DNA from: Salicibibacter cibi
GTDB taxonomy: Bacteria; Bacillota; Bacilli; Bacillales; Marinococcaceae
NCBI RefSeq assembly: GCF_016495865.1
Contig: NZ_CP054706.1
Location: 3,348,001 to 3,412,000 of the forward strand
Length of the DNA stretch: 64,000 nucleotides
Direction: 5' to 3'
Position 1 is the stretch's first letter. Each line of letters begins with the position of its first letter. Position numbers and translations under genes: made by a program. Shown one piece after another: positions 9,642-18,086 of the stretch. The notes beneath the pieces were generated by a model. It saw only the letters and a list, made by a program, of their open reading frames with translations, searched no databases and was not told the origin of the DNA.

Positions 9642-10730
9642 CTAACCAGCCTCCTTGGGTTCATGTTGCATCGGATAACCGCCAAATGTCCAGTTAAACG
9701 GATGGCCTTCGTCTTGATTCCAATGCTGAATGAATCTCAGGACGACGGCTTCTAATTCCTGGGTGGAATGGAAGCTGCTCCATTTCAAGCATCGGCGGTG
9801 CAAGATGGAGAAAAAGATCTCGATCTGGTTCATCCAAGAGGCATGCTTCGGCGTATAATAAAAGGTGAATCGGTTGCCGTGCCTCTTGTTGAATTGGGTC
9901 CATCGCTCGGACGGCCCGTCATGATGAATGTTTAAGTTATCCCACACAATAATGACGTCTTGATGCGGATACGCTTCAGCCAGTTGTTCCATAAAGGCCA
10001 ATAGGTCATCAGCCTTTCGAGTGGGGCGGCATTGAGCAACGACATCCCCGGTCGTGATTTCAAACCCTGCAATCAGTGACGTTGTCCCGTGGCGAATGTA
10101 TTCATGCTCATAACGACCCGGTTTCCCGGGCGATGCCGATGCCGGTTCGAATGTTCGCTCCAGCGCCTGCATCCCTGTTTTTTCATCCACGCAAATGACC
10201 ACCGTATCTTTGGGCGGATCAAGGTAGAGCGAGACGATATCATTCACCTTTTCCCGAAACATCGGATCTTTGCTGTGGAGCCACATCTCTTGACGATGAG
10301 GCCGGAGGTCATTGCGTTGGAGCGTACGCTGAACACTTGAACGACTCATCGCCGGCCCTTGGGTATGTTGAATGGTTGCTTCGGCGAGATTATCCAGGTT
10401 CCAGTAGGGTCGGATGGTGAAGCCATACGCTTGCGGCTTGTCACAGGCAATGGCAATCACTTCGCAACGTTGTTCGATGTCAAACTTCCGAGGCGCTCCG
10501 GAACGAGGCTCATCATGGAGCCCCTTCATTCTGTGTTTCTTAAAGCGCTTGCGCCATTTCTTCACGGTTTTTTCCGTGGTGTTTAGTTCTTCGGCAACTT
10601 GACGGTCGGGCTTCTTTCGATAAATCGTCTCGTAAACCACATGCGCGCGAAATTTTTGTCGATATTCGACTCGTTGGCCATTTTTCTTCTCCTGCAATAG
10701 CCGTTTCTCCTTCTTGGTTAGAGAAGCCAT
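9642..10730 (-). CDS. IS630-family transposase
   Basis: About 362 residues, start chosen after GGGGGTG. The N-terminal third is a helix-turn-helix region (RQVAEELNTTEKTVKKWRKR) with a linker helix. The DDE catalytic core is visible: VICVDEKTG near residue 185, IIVWDNLNIH near 265 and MNQIEIFFS near 310. Full length for an IS630 enzyme and apparently intact. It cuts at TA targets. Confidence 0.92.
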   Translation of the reverse strand: MASLTKKEKRLLQEKKNGQRVEYRQKFRAHVVYETIYRKKPDRQVAEELNTTEKTVKKWRKRFKKHRMKGLHDEPRSGAPRKFDIEQRCEVIAIACDKPQAYGFTIRPYWNLDNLAEATIQHTQGPAMSRSSVQRTLQRNDLRPHRQEMWLHSKDPMFREKVNDIVSLYLDPPKDTVVICVDEKTGMQALERTFEPASASPGKPGRYEHEYIRHGTTSLIAGFEITTGDVVAQCRPTRKADDLLAFMEQLAEAYPHQDVIIVWDNLNIHHDGPSERWTQFNKRHGNRFTFYYTPKHASWMNQIEIFFSILHRRCLKWSSFHSTQELEAVVLRFIQHWNQDEGHPFNWTFGGYPMQHEPKEAG

Positions 10731-10835
10731 GTCGTTCACCCCCGTAAAATATTAAAATGGATGTTATTTCCATTCTATCAATCTATCGGGAGATATGTGA
10801 ACAGGAGTTTTGGAAAGAATTTCTGATACAGACCA

Positions 10836-11114
10836 CTAGCCTGTCGCAAGCCTCATCACTAAAAGCAAAACTCCCATATACAGAAGTGATTGAAAAGCTA
10901 GTTTACCTGATACAGTTTTATTTTCTTGCACCAAACGCATACAGTTTAAAATTGTTCCATATGTTAGCGCAAATGCTATCACCAATAATATAGTGGACAA
11001 TGGTTCATTTCCAACAATCCAGTTTTCAAAACTGGTTGAAGAAAGACCTAAAATTAAAAAGGTAGCCATATATAATATACCAAGAAAGGTTACCACATTT
11101 AAGAAACGATTCAT
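10836..11114 (-). CDS. Small membrane protein, copy B (possible immunity partner)
   Basis: 92 residues with three hydrophobic segments and AGGTGTGAG before the ATG. It starts 16 bases after the glycine-rich gene at 11131-12234, so the two are almost certainly co-transcribed. Length, topology and position match the small membrane gene at 37743-38033, which also follows a glycine-zipper relic; sequence identity is weak. The stop TAG is rebuilt by the IS630 insertion, so the protein is probably unchanged. Immunity or chaperone function for the upstream protein is inference from position only. Confidence 0.7.
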   Translation of the reverse strand: MNRFLNVVTFLGILYMATFLILGLSSTSFENWIVGNEPLSTILLVIAFALTYGTILNCMRLVQENKTVSGKLAFQSLLYMGVLLLVMRLATG

Positions 11115-11130
11115 TACTCACACCTCAAAA

Positions 11131-12234
11131 TTAGCGAAAGTATTTTTCTATCCAAAATTTTATAGTATTCTCTCTGAACGTTTTATACTGATCTTTCATC
11201 CAATCAATTCCGTTATTTATGTTCTCCTTTACAGTAGGCATAATTTTATCTTTCACAACATTTTCAGTCGTGTTATATAAACTACTAAGAACCGGTCCTA
11301 ACGTGGTCACCAGCGGGTATGTCGCTAATAGTCCGCCAGATATTAATGTGGATGCTATGAATGTAGTTAAACTCAGATTATCTGAAAGCGCAGTATAAAC
11401 CGTTCCAAGTGTTACGGATGAACCCAACCATGTAGCCATTTTCCCAAGAAATCCAGTTGACTTGAAAATAACGTAGGCATTTCTTAAAAATCCACCTGTA
11501 GCAATACCAAAAACTGTGTTTGTTAAAAAGTTTGTCAAACTCATACTTCCGCCATTAAGTAAATTTATGATTTCACCAAATATAGATGTCATCACTGATG
11601 GGAGGGCTAAACCTATAAAAAATTTACTCTTAACAAAAGCAATAGCCGCCTTTCCAAATGTTGTACCTTTAAATGCAGTCCATGCCGTCGATAACCATCC
11701 ACTAATAGTAGTCCCCATACTAGTTATCCAACCGCCAACTTTAGATCCTTTTAGCGCTGCCCATGCCGTAGACAACCATCCGCTTATGGCACCGCCCAAA
11801 TTGCTCGCTCCTAGCCTAAGAGCACCAAAGATACCTCCGGCCCCTTTGATCCAGGCTGCAGCTCCACCAAGGACAGAACCAATTTTCGCTTGCAATAAAG
11901 CATATTGGGAACCAAGCGCCAACACAGGACTAGACATCAGGACCATCCCTGCTAATTTACCAACAACGGGCGCCAAAAAGCCTCCTGCAGATGCGAGTAC
12001 CGCATGTAGAAAATTGAAGTTTTCTCCACCAACGATTAATCCATAGAGACTTCCCCCCAACACTGCAAGAGCGGCTCCTCCAATAACGACAGCCGATGTC
12101 AACAGAATAGGCTTTATAAGTACGATCACTAATGCAACAGCAGCAACCACTGCGATTGCTGTTAAAAGACCTTTAATTAATCCTTGAGCCCAATCTGGGA
12201 GATTATTTAACCAATCCGTGATTCCTTCCCACAT
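11131..12234 (-). CDS. Glycine/alanine-rich membrane-active protein (glycine-zipper type)
   Basis: About 367 residues, very rich in Gly, Ala and hydrophobics. Many GxxxG-type helices are visible (VVIGGAALAVLGG; LGGAAAWIKGAGGIFG) and the motif ISGWLSTAWxAxKG occurs twice. No signal peptide. The amphipathic C-terminus (WMKDQYKTFRENTIKF) resembles the end of the relic at 38063. The ATG lacks a good ribosome site, and upstream coding sequence in another frame ends inside this gene (12207), so this may be the C-terminal part of a frameshifted longer protein. Similar glycine-zipper tails occur in LXG/Tel-type toxins; a pore-forming role is inference. Confidence 0.6.
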   Translation of the reverse strand: MWEGITDWLNNLPDWAQGLIKGLLTAIAVVAAVALVIVLIKPILLTSAVVIGGAALAVLGGSLYGLIVGGENFNFLHAVLASAGGFLAPVVGKLAGMVLMSSPVLALGSQYALLQAKIGSVLGGAAAWIKGAGGIFGALRLGASNLGGAISGWLSTAWAALKGSKVGGWITSMGTTISGWLSTAWTAFKGTTFGKAAIAFVKSKFFIGLALPSVMTSIFGEIINLLNGGSMSLTNFLTNTVFGIATGGFLRNAYVIFKSTGFLGKMATWLGSSVTLGTVYTALSDNLSLTTFIASTLISGGLLATYPLVTTLGPVLSSLYNTTENVVKDKIMPTVKENINNGIDWMKDQYKTFRENTIKFWIEKYFR

Positions 12235-12393
12235 ACTCGCACCGGTTTCCCAGGACCATAATGATCAGAGATAGCAGCAAACGGAATCAATGCTAAGAAA
12301 CCCTCGGGAGAAGATAACAAATCCCCAGCTATGGAGCTAAAAGACTCTCCATCAAGAAGGCGATCAATGGCATCCGCGGTTCAAAATGGATAA
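12207..12393 (-). pseudogene. Remnant upstream of the glycine-rich gene
   Basis: After a TGA at about 12394 one frame is open and protein-like, including ADAIDRLLDGESFSSIAG and FLALIPFAAISDHYGPG, and closes at 12207 in the start of the next gene. It has no start codon. The most economical view is the N-terminal part of the same protein as 11131-12234, separated by a one-base shift near 12240. Family not recognised. Confidence 0.4.
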
Positions 12394-12486
12394 GGTCACC
12401 CGACTTCCATCGTATGATATTATTTTCCCCATTCATTTATTGTCATGAACGAATAAGAGTCTACTGCCTATAATTGTCCTTCTAAG

Positions 12487-13749
12487 CTACTCCTCACTCA
12501 ACGTCGCGTTCACCCGGCCAAGCAGGTTGTTTGTTTCCTGTCTGAGTTCGGAATAGAGCTCCTCAAACTCTTCTTTATTCTGTCCTGGATCTTCAAATTG
12601 TCCCAACTGCCCCCAGAGGCTTTTCACCATTTCCATATTTTCATACAATTGCATATCCAACTCGGATTGTGGCGCTGGTATAAGCAAAGTTGGCTGACCA
12701 AGTTTTTCAAATTCGGCAAGCACTAATGAAAAAGCTTCGTGATCATACATGTCATTTTCCATGAAATATTCCAAGTCATTCAGCGCAGGCGCCGTTAATT
12801 CAAACATCTGCATGATGCCTCTTTCCAAATTCGTTGCTTCTTCCCACGTGCGGTAATCTTCTCGATCCAGATCGTCAAATTCTTCCGGCGGGGTTGAAAT
12901 AAAGAGGTCATAAACTTCATCCTTGGTGGCTGTATCTGATAACTTGTAAGCTTCTTCGTCGGTTAAGGCAATAAAAGCATCATGATAATTGGTCACATGG
13001 ATGGTGGATCCATCCTCACTCATAATACTACGAACCGGATCATCATCGAGCTCAAAATATATCCGACCATCCTCATCCATAAATTCTTCTTCTGTCTCCT
13101 GTTCGGTATGTTCCCTGAGGTTTCCGTCATCTCCATAGGGGGAATCCATCGACATGGTATCAATTTGAAGCGCTTCTCGATCAGCTTCCGGCAACGGTGT
13201 ATTTTCATCTTCTTCCACGCTCTCATTACCATTTTCGTCGTCGTCCAAATAGTGCATAAGGTCATACTGCTCGAACAACGCTTCTCTTCGATCTTCGAAT
13301 TCCTCCAATGTTTCACCGGATTGCTGTAAGTAGTCAGCTGCTTCCTCAGCAACGACATCAGCTTCAGCCTCTTGACCTTCTTCCAAAAGGAGCAAACCTT
13401 CATACTGCTTTTCCATTCCGGCTTTTACTTGTTCGGTCGATTCAATTTGTATTTGGTTTAAATCGTCCACCTCTTCGTGCTCCAGTTCTATATCTTCAAG
13501 AAAAGCCAACATTTCCTCCAGATGAGGCAGCATTTCCTCTTCCATAAAATCTATAAATTCTTGATCATCTGCATCTTGATATACCATTTGCTCTGCTTGA
13601 TCAGAATTTTCATCATGTTCTTTTGCCATGTCGTTATATGTTTGCCATTCACCTGTATGATAGTCTTCTAACTCATCAGCTGCGGAGTTGCTGCTGCAAG
13701 AGACCAGCAGCAAACTCGCACTTGTAACGGATAATAAGTATCTTTTCAT
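12487..13749 (-). CDS. Acidic lipoprotein, helical
   Basis: About 420 residues, ATG preceded by AGGTG. The signal peptide ends in LLLVSC. The first ~150 residues are heptad-like acidic helices (LEEMLAFLEDIELEHEEVDDLNQ) similar in style to YkyA-type cell-wall lipoproteins and to the shorter protein at 16055. An acidic linker follows, then a second mixed domain ending NLLGRVNATLSEE. The last 14 codons recur as an isolated relic at 42031, showing that a second copy once existed in the duplicated cluster. Surface-anchored; function unknown. Confidence 0.75.
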   Translation of the reverse strand: MKRYLLSVTSASLLLVSCSSNSAADELEDYHTGEWQTYNDMAKEHDENSDQAEQMVYQDADDQEFIDFMEEEMLPHLEEMLAFLEDIELEHEEVDDLNQIQIESTEQVKAGMEKQYEGLLLLEEGQEAEADVVAEEAADYLQQSGETLEEFEDRREALFEQYDLMHYLDDDENGNESVEEDENTPLPEADREALQIDTMSMDSPYGDDGNLREHTEQETEEEFMDEDGRIYFELDDDPVRSIMSEDGSTIHVTNYHDAFIALTDEEAYKLSDTATKDEVYDLFISTPPEEFDDLDREDYRTWEEATNLERGIMQMFELTAPALNDLEYFMENDMYDHEAFSLVLAEFEKLGQPTLLIPAPQSELDMQLYENMEMVKSLWGQLGQFEDPGQNKEEFEELYSELRQETNNLLGRVNATLSEE

Positions 13750-13776
13750 TATAATCACCTACGAATTTACAAGCCA

Positions 13777-14028
13777 CTATTTGTTCTTTATTTTAAAACT
13801 TTTTCTACAATCCCGACAGATATACGTTGTCTTTTCTAATAAAAATATCGGGGAAATCACGATAAATAGCACTCCGAACATCAAGGTAAGCCCTTGTATA
13901 TACGCATCCGGTATTAATAAACCAATTAATAAAAATGCAACCCCTAGAATAATCATGCTCAATAGCTTCTTCTGTTTCGTCATTATTCTTAGATTCTTCG
14001 AATAACAAGTTGGACATGATTCTGCCAT
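13777..14028 (-). CDS. Small zinc-ribbon membrane protein
   Basis: About 83 residues, start after AGAGGTGATT. An N-terminal CPTCYSKN pair and a C-terminal YICRDCRKSF pair could bind one zinc, with two hydrophobic segments between them. Both cysteine pairs would lie in the cytoplasm. It follows the lipoprotein at 14223 at some distance and precedes that at 12487. Role unknown. Confidence 0.65.
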   Translation of the reverse strand: MAESCPTCYSKNLRIMTKQKKLLSMIILGVAFLLIGLLIPDAYIQGLTLMFGVLFIVISPIFLLEKTTYICRDCRKSFKIKNK

Positions 14029-14222
14029 AATAATCACCTCTGCTATTGTTGCAAAAATATAGTAATAGTTCTTCATTACTTATACATCTTTTCAAATGAA
14101 TAGGGGATAACTCCGTGACACGTAAATTATCTACATCGAAAATGGCATAAAATGTACATAACATGTACCCTGGATGTACCCCCTTAATAAGATGAATGAA
14201 ATGACACTATCCTTGCTTATTT

Positions 14223-14849
14223 TCATTGGACGTTTAATGTATCACCATCTTCTGTTTCAACGATAATCTCTTTGTCTCTAAGCTCATCTTTTTCCACAGA
14301 CAGATATTGTCTCGGCATTTCATAATCTTCTTCATCGTCACTTTCATGAGGTTCACGATGAATATCAACAATGACTCTAGCTGTGTCATCATCTTCAAGG
14401 ACGATTTGTTGGGCTCGTAGTTCATGCCCCATGTAATCATCCGTTTGATAAAGCAAAACGTCCTGCTGGTCAAGGTCATCAAATTCTTTGTCGTCATCAT
14501 CAGGTTGGTTATCTTCGGTATAAAGCCAAACGCCGGCTTCTGGCTGACGATCGGGATAACCATATCCAATCCAAGTAACACGCTGAAAATCGACGGTATC
14601 AATTGTATCGTCGGGATCTGATGGAGCTACACCTTCAGTATTCTCCTCATTTGTATCATCTTCGTTAGTCGCATTATCTTCTTCATCCTCTTGTGTAGTG
14701 CCTTCGCTCTCCGTACTGGCTTCTTCACTGTCTGTTTCCTCTTTAGTTTCATCACTGTCGTTCGGTTCAGATGCCGTTTCCTCACCCTCACCACATGCCG
14801 TTAGCATCAATGCAAAAGTCAAAAACAATATGTAGCGAAAATGTTTCAA
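14223..14849 (-). CDS. Acidic lipoprotein, paralogue of 39930-40601
   Basis: About 208 residues from a TTG start after GAGGGGGG. Lipobox MLTAC, an acidic Ser/Glu/Thr tether of ~70 residues, then a compact conserved domain beginning VDFQRVTWIG and including GVWLYTED, YQTDDYMGHELRAQQI and RVIVDIHREP. The domain is about 75 percent identical by eye to the copy at 39930, while the tethers differ completely. No known family was recognised. The duplicate lies at the matching place in the second cluster. Confidence 0.75.
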   Translation of the reverse strand: MKHFRYILFLTFALMLTACGEGEETASEPNDSDETKEETDSEEASTESEGTTQEDEEDNATNEDDTNEENTEGVAPSDPDDTIDTVDFQRVTWIGYGYPDRQPEAGVWLYTEDNQPDDDDKEFDDLDQQDVLLYQTDDYMGHELRAQQIVLEDDDTARVIVDIHREPHESDDEEDYEMPRQYLSVEKDELRDKEIIVETEDGDTLNVQ

Positions 14850-14929
14850 TGCTAATCCCCCCTCGTAAATAAATACTTATTTTTAAAGTTATTTCAGCGG
14901 ATTTAGATTCAGTAAACTACGCAAAAACA

Positions 14930-14954
14930 GGGAGCACACTTTAAGCATGCCCCC
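14930..14954 (-). terminator. Probable rho-independent terminator
   Basis: On the minus strand GGGGGCATGC and GTGTGCTCCC form an imperfect stem followed by TGTTTTTGC, just past the stop at 14981. Confidence 0.6.
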
Positions 14955-14980
14955 TTTGACTTTGACAAAGGGTACCGATA

Positions 14981-15955
14981 TTAAATATCCAGATCATCCT
15001 CTTCTGGCTCTTCCATTTCACCTTCTAGATCCTCGATATCAATCGCTTCGTCGATGGCTTCTTCTGGTATGTCAATGTCATCGATTTCATCGAAGTCGGA
15101 GAAAGTCCCTTGCATTTCTTGAGACATCTCCATCGATTGTCCTCCTTCTTCCATCTCCATTTCCATATTCATCTCTATTTCATCTTGATAGAAGGTTTCT
15201 TTGTCAATATACATCACATAATCCAGAGCGTTGATGTCCATCTCGACTTGGTCCATTTCTTCCTGCATCTGGGGATCTCCGATCGCTGCAAATTCCTGGA
15301 TGAGCTCCATGAACTCATCACCGGAACCTTCAACATTTAAAGCATAACGGTCCTCTTCTTCTTCCACATCGAGATCACTTGCAAATGCTTTCATCATCTC
15401 AAGCTGTTCTTGCGGGGACATCTCCAGATCCTCAATGTTTTCCAGACCCAAGTCACTGCTGTCCATCATGATCCATTCATCCATTTCCGGATCCAGCATA
15501 TAAATCGTGCCCTCTGCATCCATGTATTGTTCGATTTCCATTTCTTCTCCCGTCATGGGATCAGGCGTAACCATTGTTTGTGAAAACGACATCGGATCTA
15601 AAACAGCATCTATGCTCATCGTCATATCCATCGGCATTTCTTCACCGTCTACGCTTATGGTCTGGTCTATATCCATTTCTCCACTGTAACTATTTATTTC
15701 ATCCATGGCCTCCATGGACTCGCTCAATACCTCTTCTGCATCCATCTCTTCTTCCGTCGCGTCTGCCTCTTCTGTGCCTTCATCCATACCATTTTCGTCT
15801 GTCTCTTCTGTTCCCTCCGTCTCTACTGTCTCCTCTTCCTCCTCTGCTGATTCAGCGTCGTTTTCAACTTCTTCAGTATCCGTGTCTTCATCTCCACAAG
15901 CTGCCAACATCAGCATACAGGCGGATGCTGTTAAAAATCCTTTCATTTTCGTCAT
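14981..15955 (-). CDS. DUF6612-like LolA-fold lipoprotein
   Basis: About 324 residues with GAGGAGGT before the ATG. Lipobox MLAAC, then an acidic tether, then a domain opening SESMEAMDEINSYSGEMDI, the usual start of DUF6612/LolA-like Bacillus lipoproteins in which a helix leads into an open beta barrel with many Met and Asp residues. QTISVDGEEMPMDMTMS and EQYMDAEGTIYM fit the repeating strands. Length is normal. Such proteins are thought to bind a hydrophobic ligand outside the membrane; this is not established. Confidence 0.7.
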   Translation of the reverse strand: MTKMKGFLTASACMLMLAACGDEDTDTEEVENDAESAEEEEETVETEGTEETDENGMDEGTEEADATEEEMDAEEVLSESMEAMDEINSYSGEMDIDQTISVDGEEMPMDMTMSIDAVLDPMSFSQTMVTPDPMTGEEMEIEQYMDAEGTIYMLDPEMDEWIMMDSSDLGLENIEDLEMSPQEQLEMMKAFASDLDVEEEEDRYALNVEGSGDEFMELIQEFAAIGDPQMQEEMDQVEMDINALDYVMYIDKETFYQDEIEMNMEMEMEEGGQSMEMSQEMQGTFSDFDEIDDIDIPEEAIDEAIDIEDLEGEMEEPEEDDLDI

Positions 15956-16054
15956 TAAGGCTACCTCCTCGATATGTATTACTTTACCTCTAAAGCATAC
16001 TTCTTATCTCAAATTATTCACTCTTTGAATGCTTCATAACCAGACTACGATAAA

Positions 16055-16561
16055 TCATGACTCTTCTTCAGAAATTTCATGTCGCTGTAAAAGGACATCC
16101 ATCCTTGTTTGAAAAAGCAACGATTGCTCATAAGCACGTTCATAATATTCATCTCGTTCCTGAAATAGCTCTTCAGCTCTATCTTCATCCTCTTCCTCAA
16201 TCGCGACTATAAAAGCCTCTTCTTCAACATTTATAGCTGCTAGGTAATATTGTGCTTCCGCTTGTAGCATAGCATGAAGGTCTTGATTGTCCGTATGAGA
16301 TAATTCTACGTCATGAAGGTAATTATTCATGAGTTCAATCTGCGGTTGTAAGTCGTTTATAATAATGGAAAACATTTCTTCCTCATCGCCTAAATTAGCT
16401 GCCGCCTGATATTCGTCATACATTATCGTCAAGTCTTCTTCTATATTACGATATTCAGCATGTGGGCCATGTACATATTCAAGGAATTCTTCTTCACCCG
16501 TTTCGTTACAAGCCGTTAACAGGAATATACCCAATAGCGAAAACAACATCATCTTTGCCAT
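16055..16561 (-). CDS. Small helical lipoprotein
   Basis: About 168 residues, start after GAGGTTGAG. Lipobox LLTAC, then a four-helix-like acidic domain (YRNIEEDLTIMYDEYQAAANLGDEEE; EEDRAEELFQERDEYYERAY). It resembles the N-terminal half of the lipoprotein at 12487. It starts about 20 bases after the TadG-like gene, so it is probably the last or near-last gene of the Tad transcription unit. Confidence 0.7.
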   Translation of the reverse strand: MAKMMLFSLLGIFLLTACNETGEEEFLEYVHGPHAEYRNIEEDLTIMYDEYQAAANLGDEEEMFSIIINDLQPQIELMNNYLHDVELSHTDNQDLHAMLQAEAQYYLAAINVEEEAFIVAIEEEDEDRAEELFQERDEYYERAYEQSLLFQTRMDVLLQRHEISEEES

Positions 16562-16579
16562 TTTCTCAACCTCTTCATC

Positions 16580-17233
16580 TTATAAACTCCGATTGTTCCA
16601 CGATAATACTTCAACAAAAGATATATCCAAACCAATCCCTCTTTGGTGGATTTCTTCACTTCCTTCATCGATCATACCGCCAAATGCGACTTGATCATAA
16701 GTGACAGCCGTAGTAACCTCAATTCGATTTTCTTCATTAAACATCGTTATCGTCGTCTCGTCTAAGCTTCCGTTATTTCTTGTAATGATTTCAGAAACTT
16801 CGTTTGAAATCTGCTGGCTCGCATCAACGAGTGCTTCTTCAATTTCCTCCTGTAAATCTTGATCCTCGGGAATTTCTTCTTCGAGAATTTGGTTGATCGC
16901 CTGAATTTCAGCTTCATTTTCACTATAGTCTTCCGCATCCATAAGCTCGTCTTTTCTTTCCTCAACAAACTCTTCTAACTCTTCGTCTTCATCCTCGTCG
17001 TCTTCCTCACGTTCATAATCACCAATGACATCAAGCATTTCTTCGTATATAATGCTCGTCGCTGCGAGACTGGCTTGTTCTGCAGCTGTCCCGGCTTGTT
17101 CGTTAGTCGCAAATATTTTCCCGAAATTGACGATGAATGCAAGCATCAAAGCGATAATCATGATTAACCCGATCGTGAGATAAGTTACATTGCCTTTTTC
17201 GTTTTTCAAGTGCTTAATGCAATTCATATTCAT
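16580..17233 (-). CDS. TadG/Tad-like pilus assembly protein
   Basis: 217 residues. Its ATG overlaps the TadE stop as ATGA, showing translational coupling. KHLKNEKGNVTYLTIGLIMI is a pseudopilin-like leader of the type seen in TadG/Tad proteins: a short basic N-region, a glycine, then a long hydrophobic helix, although Glu at +5 is absent. Residues ~75-140 are an acidic coiled coil, followed by a beta-rich end (NRIEVTTAVTYDQ). It may be a minor pilin or assembly factor at the membrane. Confidence 0.7.
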   Translation of the reverse strand: MNMNCIKHLKNEKGNVTYLTIGLIMIIALMLAFIVNFGKIFATNEQAGTAAEQASLAATSIIYEEMLDVIGDYEREEDDEDEDEELEEFVEERKDELMDAEDYSENEAEIQAINQILEEEIPEDQDLQEEIEEALVDASQQISNEVSEIITRNNGSLDETTITMFNEENRIEVTTAVTYDQVAFGGMIDEGSEEIHQRGIGLDISFVEVLSWNNRSL

Positions 17234-17613
17234 GGGATCACTCTGCTAGTCACTGAATGATCAAGGGTAACAGAAGCTTCATTTCGCCATTGTGACGGTA
17301 CAAAGATTAATCCGTGATCTACCGATATTGACGCTTCAAAATAACCGGAACCATCGGGCGCTATAGAAAAGTTTTGAACGCTAAGTGCGCTACTATCCCC
17401 GACAACTTCTCGGGCAATAGCTTCCGCTTCATCAATTTCTTCTGTTACAGAATATACTTTCGCAGCTTCGTTCACGGCCGATTGCGAACTCATAACGGCA
17501 TAACCCGAAGCGACCGCCTGCCACAGGATAAGGAAAAACATGAAAATAAAGGGGAGGACACCAAGTAATTCAATGGTTGCTGATCCGCTTTCTTTTTTAC
17601 AATGCTTTAGCAT
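17230..17613 (-). CDS. tadE: TadE-like minor pseudopilin
   Basis: About 127 residues, ATG after AGAGGTGAG. KKESGSATIELLGVLPFIFM is a classic TadE leader: cleavage after Gly, Glu at +5, then a transmembrane helix. The periplasm-like beta domain follows. It is a probable CpaA substrate (CpaA at 4454). Its 5' end overlaps the DUF4234-like gene by 17 bases and its stop overlaps the TadG-like start, so these genes form one operon. Confidence 0.82.
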   Translation of the reverse strand: MLKHCKKESGSATIELLGVLPFIFMFFLILWQAVASGYAVMSSQSAVNEAAKVYSVTEEIDEAEAIAREVVGDSSALSVQNFSIAPDGSGYFEASISVDHGLIFVPSQWRNEASVTLDHSVTSRVIP

Positions 17614-18061
17614 CTGTCTCACCTCTCTTGTGAAAAGCACGATTTATATAATACTGCAAATAGACGTGCATAAACAAAATCGTAAGGACTATATTTGGCT
17701 CTTTTCCCTCTACATTTTTTTTGAAAATATACCTTGTCACCAAGGATAAATAAATTAATGATATAAAACCGAACCAACTGACCCAACTCTCAAAAGCATT
17801 ATAAATGAGAAAATAAGGGGTTAAGATATACACCCAAAAACTTAAAAGTAACACAGCAGTAAGAGCTCCAAAAGAAATTAAAACTAGGAATGGAAGCCCC
17901 ATAGGAATGAAACGGAAATAGTCGAATTGGTTCAATGCTTTCCTTCTCGTTAGAAACCAATAAGGAGAATACATTCCCACTGTTAAGATCGTAATCGCAA
18001 CGATTAACCATACCTGGGACTTTTTCGGTTTATGCGTGTCTTGTGGCTGAGTCGCTTCCAT
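17597..18061 (-). CDS. DUF4234-like membrane protein
   Basis: 154 residues. The N-terminus KKSQVWLIVAITILTVGMYSPYWFLTRRKALN is the typical DUF4234 opening: a hydrophobic span with a G-x-Y-S-x-Y-W turn and a basic segment. Four spans in total. Ribosome site GGAAGGG. It overlaps tadE and lies in the extended Tad run. No function is known for the family. Confidence 0.7.
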   Translation of the reverse strand: MEATQPQDTHKPKKSQVWLIVAITILTVGMYSPYWFLTRRKALNQFDYFRFIPMGLPFLVLISFGALTAVLLLSFWVYILTPYFLIYNAFESWVSWFGFISLIYLSLVTRYIFKKNVEGKEPNIVLTILFMHVYLQYYINRAFHKRGETDAKAL

Positions 18062-18086
18062 GATTACCCTTCCTTTTCAAATTCAC

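Larger units (their letters stand above)
9122..10836 (-). mobile_element. IS630/Tc1-like insertion sequence with TA duplication
   Basis: The element lies between TA dinucleotides at 9120-9121 and 10837-10838. Its ends are inverted copies: GTGCCGTATCTCAAAAGTCC on the left and, read inward, GTGGTCTGTATCAGAAATTC on the right. It carries a transposase and one short downstream ORF. The right-hand TA plus the element's first base rebuild the TAG stop of the neighbouring small membrane gene. A 456-bp non-autonomous relative sits at 34262-34717. Confidence 0.85.

Noticed and set aside
10786..10836. Dispersed 50-bp repeat shared with 34660-34717 as a separate element
   Set aside because: It is explained as the common right end of the IS630 element and its MITE.
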